NCBI RefSeq assembly: GCF_052064335.1
Contig: NZ_JBQHVU010000007.1
Location: 1 to 64,000 of the forward strand
DNA length: 64,000 bases
Source of the DNA: Weimeria sp002480925
GTDB taxonomy: Bacteria; Bacillota; Clostridia; Lachnospirales; Lachnospiraceae
Direction: 5' to 3'
In this document: one piece after another, positions 61,330 through 64,000 of the stretch
Layout: each line of letters begins with the position of its first letter
Numbering within the stretch: position 1 is the first letter of the stretch
Notes under the pieces: model-generated
Seen by the model: the letters and a program-made list of their open reading frames with translations, nothing else
What the model was told of the DNA's origin: nothing
The model's database searches: none
Made by a program: the position numbers and the translations under genes

Positions 61330-62382
61330 ATGATAGCAGTTATTGTTATTGTAATAGTACTGATACTATTGCTCGCAACCATAAGGATCGTTCCGGAGTC
61401 GAACGAGGTGATAGTAGAGAGGCTTGGAAAGTACAACAGGACGCTTCATGCCGGTATCAATCTGATGATACCTTTTATCGAGACCGCCAGATCGAGAGTG
61501 TCATTGAAGGAGGCAGTCCTTGATTTTCCGCCGCAGCCGGTTATCACTAAGGATAATGTCACGATGATGATTGATTCTGTGGTCTATATGAAGGTCTTTG
61601 ATTCTATGCTCTACACCTACAAGATCATGAATCCAAGACAGGGAGTCGAGACTCTTTCGGCGACCACACTGAGAAACCTTGTCGGAGCTCTTACCTTTGA
61701 TGAGACACTTACATCAAGGGATACGATCAATGCAAAGCTCCAGACAGAACTTGATGAGGCTACAGATGCCTGGGGGATAAAGATCACGAGAGTCGAGGTC
61801 AAGAATATCCAGCCTCCAAAGGATATCCAGGAGGTAATGACCAAGCAGATGAGAGCAGAGAGAGAGAAGAGGCAGGCGATCACAGAGGCAGAGGCACATA
61901 AGCAGTCAGTAGTTACCACAGCAGAGGGTGACAAGGCAGCCAAGGTACTTGCAGCCCAGGCAGAGGCAGAGGCGGCTGTCGCAAGGGCAGAGGGAGAAGC
62001 AAAGGCAATAGAGCTTCGTGCCAATGCAGAGGCAGCAGCACTTCGTACACTTACTGAGGCCAATGTTTCACCAGAGGTAATAAGACTTAAGAGCTTTGAG
62101 GCAATTCAGGGAGTTGCAAACGGAAATGCTACAAAGATCTTTATGCCTACAGAGCTTCTTGATGAGGTGTCGAGATCGGAGATACTCGGAGAAGGGATAA
62201 AGAGTGGATTCGCAGAGGCTGCACCTAAGATGGCAAGGCCCGCAGACTTAAGCGATAAGCATATGGATATCGCAAGGTCAGCCAGACCAGACAGCAGTAT
62301 CCATAAGAAGGCAGCAGCTGCTTCCAGACTCATGCAGTACGAGGAGGAAAGCAGAGACACAAAGGAAACCGGTAATTACTAA
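61330..62382 (+). CDS. SPFH/stomatin-like membrane protein
   Basis: 350 residues. One N-terminal membrane helix (2-20), the SPFH domain at about 22-190 (ATIRIVPESNEVIVERLGKYNRTL in two parts, YMKVFD, GALTFDETLTSRDTIN), then an Ala/Glu-rich coiled coil (about 180-245; AEAEAAVARAEGEAKA). Resembles QmcA/YbbK-type stomatins, which organise membrane microdomains or partner NfeD proteins. No nfeD is adjacent. AGGAGG precedes the ATG. The stop overlaps the next gene in TAATG. Confidence 0.92.
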   Translation: MIAVIVIVIVLILLLATIRIVPESNEVIVERLGKYNRTLHAGINLMIPFIETARSRVSLKEAVLDFPPQPVITKDNVTMMIDSVVYMKVFDSMLYTYKIMNPRQGVETLSATTLRNLVGALTFDETLTSRDTINAKLQTELDEATDAWGIKITRVEVKNIQPPKDIQEVMTKQMRAEREKRQAITEAEAHKQSVVTTAEGDKAAKVLAAQAEAEAAVARAEGEAKAIELRANAEAAALRTLTEANVSPEVIRLKSFEAIQGVANGNATKIFMPTELLDEVSRSEILGEGIKSGFAEAAPKMARPADLSDKHMDIARSARPDSSIHKKAAAASRLMQYEEESRDTKETGNY

Positions 62383-64000
62383 TGGATTTTCTCAATGATA
62401 TAAAGGAAAAGATAATTGTTTCGGATGGAGCCATGGGGACCTATTATAAGGCTCTCTACCCTGATGATAATGGAATAGTCGAGAGGGCGGTGCTCTCTCA
62501 TCCGGAGAGGATAGAGGATATCCACAGGAGATATATAAAGGCAGGGGCATCCTTCATAAGGACCGACAGCTTCGCCTGTGCAGGACCATTCATTTCCTCA
62601 TCCGGCGAGGCAGCAGAGATAGCCAGAGCTTCATACAGGATAGCAAGGAAGGCAGCAGGCAGCTGCTATGTGGCAGCTGATATAGGTACCATATTCGATC
62701 CTGCAATGGAGGGAAGTCTGCTTTCCGATATAAGGCCTGTAATAGATGCATTTCTGTCAGAGGGAGCTGAAATCTTTGATTTCGAGACCCAGACCCAGAC
62801 AGAAGGACTCTCAGAGATCTTTTCCTATATCAGAGAGAAGAAAAGAGAGGCCATAATCCTTGTTTCATTTTCTATAAATAAAGCAGGGATGACAACAGGC
62901 GGCCTCTCGGTAGACAACATAATGCGTTACTGCGCAGAAGAAGAAAATATAGACGGATACGGCTTCAACTGCGGGGTCGGTCCGTCCCATATGGCTTCTA
63001 TCATTGAGAGGGCGCATTTCTATTGCGATAAGCCTTTTATTGTCATGCCAAATGCCGGATATCCATATACATTAAGAGGCCGGCAGATATACAGAGGCGA
63101 TAAGGAGATCTTTTCAGACAAGCTGGGAATCATCGTAAAAAGCGGAGCAGCACTTATAGGAGGCTGCTGCGGAACCGATCCTGATTTCATCAGCAGGATA
63201 AGCGAGAAATTTGGCCATAGTGCCCTGTATCCAAAGCAGATAATGGAGCTTTCCGGTAAAAAGAAAAGGACCCGTTCCTCATTCTATAAAAAGCTTATCG
63301 CAGGAGAAAAGCCTATAATAGTAGAACTTGATCCACCATTCGGAAGCGATATTTCAAAGGTCATGAAATCGGCACAGAGGCTTTCGGATGCGGGGATAGA
63401 TATGATCACTCTTTCTGATTCCCCTATGGGAAGAAGCAGGATGGATCCTATGCTCCTAGGCACACTGATGCAGCAGCAGTGCGGAGTGGATGTGATGCCG
63501 CATGTAGCCTGCCGTGACAGGAATATAATAGGACTGCGCGGGGGCCTGCTTGGAAGCTATGCAGCCGGGATCAGACATTTTCTTATGGTTACAGGAGATC
63601 CGGTGCCGGCGGCCGACAGGAATCAGATCACACCTGTATTCGATTACAATTCGATCAGATTCATGAATATGGCAAGGCTTTTAAATGATGAAGAGTTTTC
63701 CAACGACAGGATCATATATGGGGGTGCGCTTAACTATCATGGCAGGAATCCGGATGCGATAGCTAAGCGCATGGGACTGAAAATAGAGCAGGGAGCCTCA
63801 TTTTTCCTGACCCAGCCGGTCTACGGAGCTGATGATGCGAGAAGGATAGCCTATCTGAAGGAAAAGACAGGGGCAAGGATTCTTTGTGGACTTATGCCTC
63901 TCGTAAGCTATAGGAATGCTCTTTTCATGTCGACAGAGATGCCTGGTATCCATGTGCCGGATGAGATAGTAGGCAGATATTCAGCCGATATGACAAGAGA
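62382..64000 (+). CDS. Bifunctional homocysteine S-methyltransferase / methylenetetrahydrofolate reductase (3' end outside window)
   Basis: Open to the right edge, about 539 codons seen. The N-terminal homocysteine methyltransferase domain (1 to about 285) has SDGAMGTYY at 14-22, TDSFAC near 64 and the zinc-ligand GGCCGTDP near 263. It is followed by the start of a MTHFR TIM barrel (about 305 on; IIVELDPPFGSD, MVTGDPVP near 407, FFLTQPVYGAD near 475). The same two-domain layout is known from YitJ-type proteins. It would supply 5-methyl-THF and methylate homocysteine. Coupled to the SPFH gene by TAATG. Confidence 0.93.
   Translation, partial: MDFLNDIKEKIIVSDGAMGTYYKALYPDDNGIVERAVLSHPERIEDIHRRYIKAGASFIRTDSFACAGPFISSSGEAAEIARASYRIARKAAGSCYVAADIGTIFDPAMEGSLLSDIRPVIDAFLSEGAEIFDFETQTQTEGLSEIFSYIREKKREAIILVSFSINKAGMTTGGLSVDNIMRYCAEEENIDGYGFNCGVGPSHMASIIERAHFYCDKPFIVMPNAGYPYTLRGRQIYRGDKEIFSDKLGIIVKSGAALIGGCCGTDPDFISRISEKFGHSALYPKQIMELSGKKKRTRSSFYKKLIAGEKPIIVELDPPFGSDISKVMKSAQRLSDAGIDMITLSDSPMGRSRMDPMLLGTLMQQQCGVDVMPHVACRDRNIIGLRGGLLGSYAAGIRHFLMVTGDPVPAADRNQITPVFDYNSIRFMNMARLLNDEEFSNDRIIYGGALNYHGRNPDAIAKRMGLKIEQGASFFLTQPVYGADDARRIAYLKEKTGARILCGLMPLVSYRNALFMSTEMPGIHVPDEIVGRYSADMTR

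Noticed and set aside
1..64000. tRNA and rRNA genes
   Set aside because: None was recognised by eye apart from the tRNA-like ends of tmRNA; a tRNA-finding program would settle this.

Overview
The window looks like a core-chromosome segment of an anaerobic, low-to-mid GC Gram-positive bacterium, most likely a member of the Lachnospiraceae (Clostridia). The reasons are the pyrK-pyrD (NAD-type) dihydroorotate dehydrogenase, an NfnAB pair, rubrerythrin and desulfoferrodoxin, many AGA/AGG and ATA codons, consensus sigma-A promoters with frequent TGn extensions, a DUF4250 small protein, lysine-rich secreted Fn3-type domains, and a tmRNA whose tag ends in LAYAA. The species cannot be named from sequence alone.

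Layout. 1-3.2 kb: a cell-surface-type Fn3 protein that is open to the left edge except for one in-frame TAG, then a CorC/HlyC-type CBS membrane protein. 3.2-16.4 kb: one long co-directional run with a TPR lipoprotein, pyrC-pyrF-pyrK-pyrD-pyrE, two small membrane proteins, purE-purM-purN-purD, a DUF4250 protein, a membrane protein, an EAL phosphodiesterase and a DUF1653-like protein. 16.4-21.4 kb: a CYTH protein, a DJ-1 protein, then tig-clpP-clpX-engB (protein folding, proteolysis and ribosome assembly). 21.5-27.3 kb: a MarR regulator overlapping a cytoplasmic sugar-binding-type sensor, apt, a nucleotidyltransferase, a HAD phosphatase with a LysR regulator, and serine acetyltransferase. 27.3-30.2 kb: pilB-pilT motor ATPases. 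30.5-38 kb: a MATE transporter, a FIST sensor with a soluble chemoreceptor, an esterase, RidA, ispH overlapping a four-S1 protein, and cheR. 38-47.4 kb: a YprB-like nuclease, a large secreted protein, an OatA-type acyltransferase overlapping glmM, and a probable preQ1 riboswitch with queT and argS. 47.4-53.3 kb: two CobW-type GTPases (one with a His-rich loop, one fused to a YcgQ/DUF1980-like domain), nfnA-nfnB flanked on both sides by related repeat elements, and secG. 53.3-56.7 kb: rnr-smpB-ssrA (RNA decay and ribosome rescue). 56.8-58.4 kb: a Rpn-type nuclease gene with a tandem partial copy. 58.9-64 kb: hflX, rubrerythrin, desulfoferrodoxin, an SPFH protein, and a homocysteine methyltransferase/MTHFR gene cut by the right edge.

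The most unusual feature is a family of intergenic elements built around 7-bp tandem arrays: (GAGGTNA)n on the left, (CACCTCR)n on the right, with a shared core. There are three copies, at about 30.44-30.51, 49.48-50.49 and 52.78-52.93 kb. In the largest copy the core has expanded into about 26 units of a 25-bp minisatellite. Two copies bracket nfnAB, and their arrays reach into the stop codons of the genes upstream. All calls are from reading sequence and translations by eye; no database search was run.
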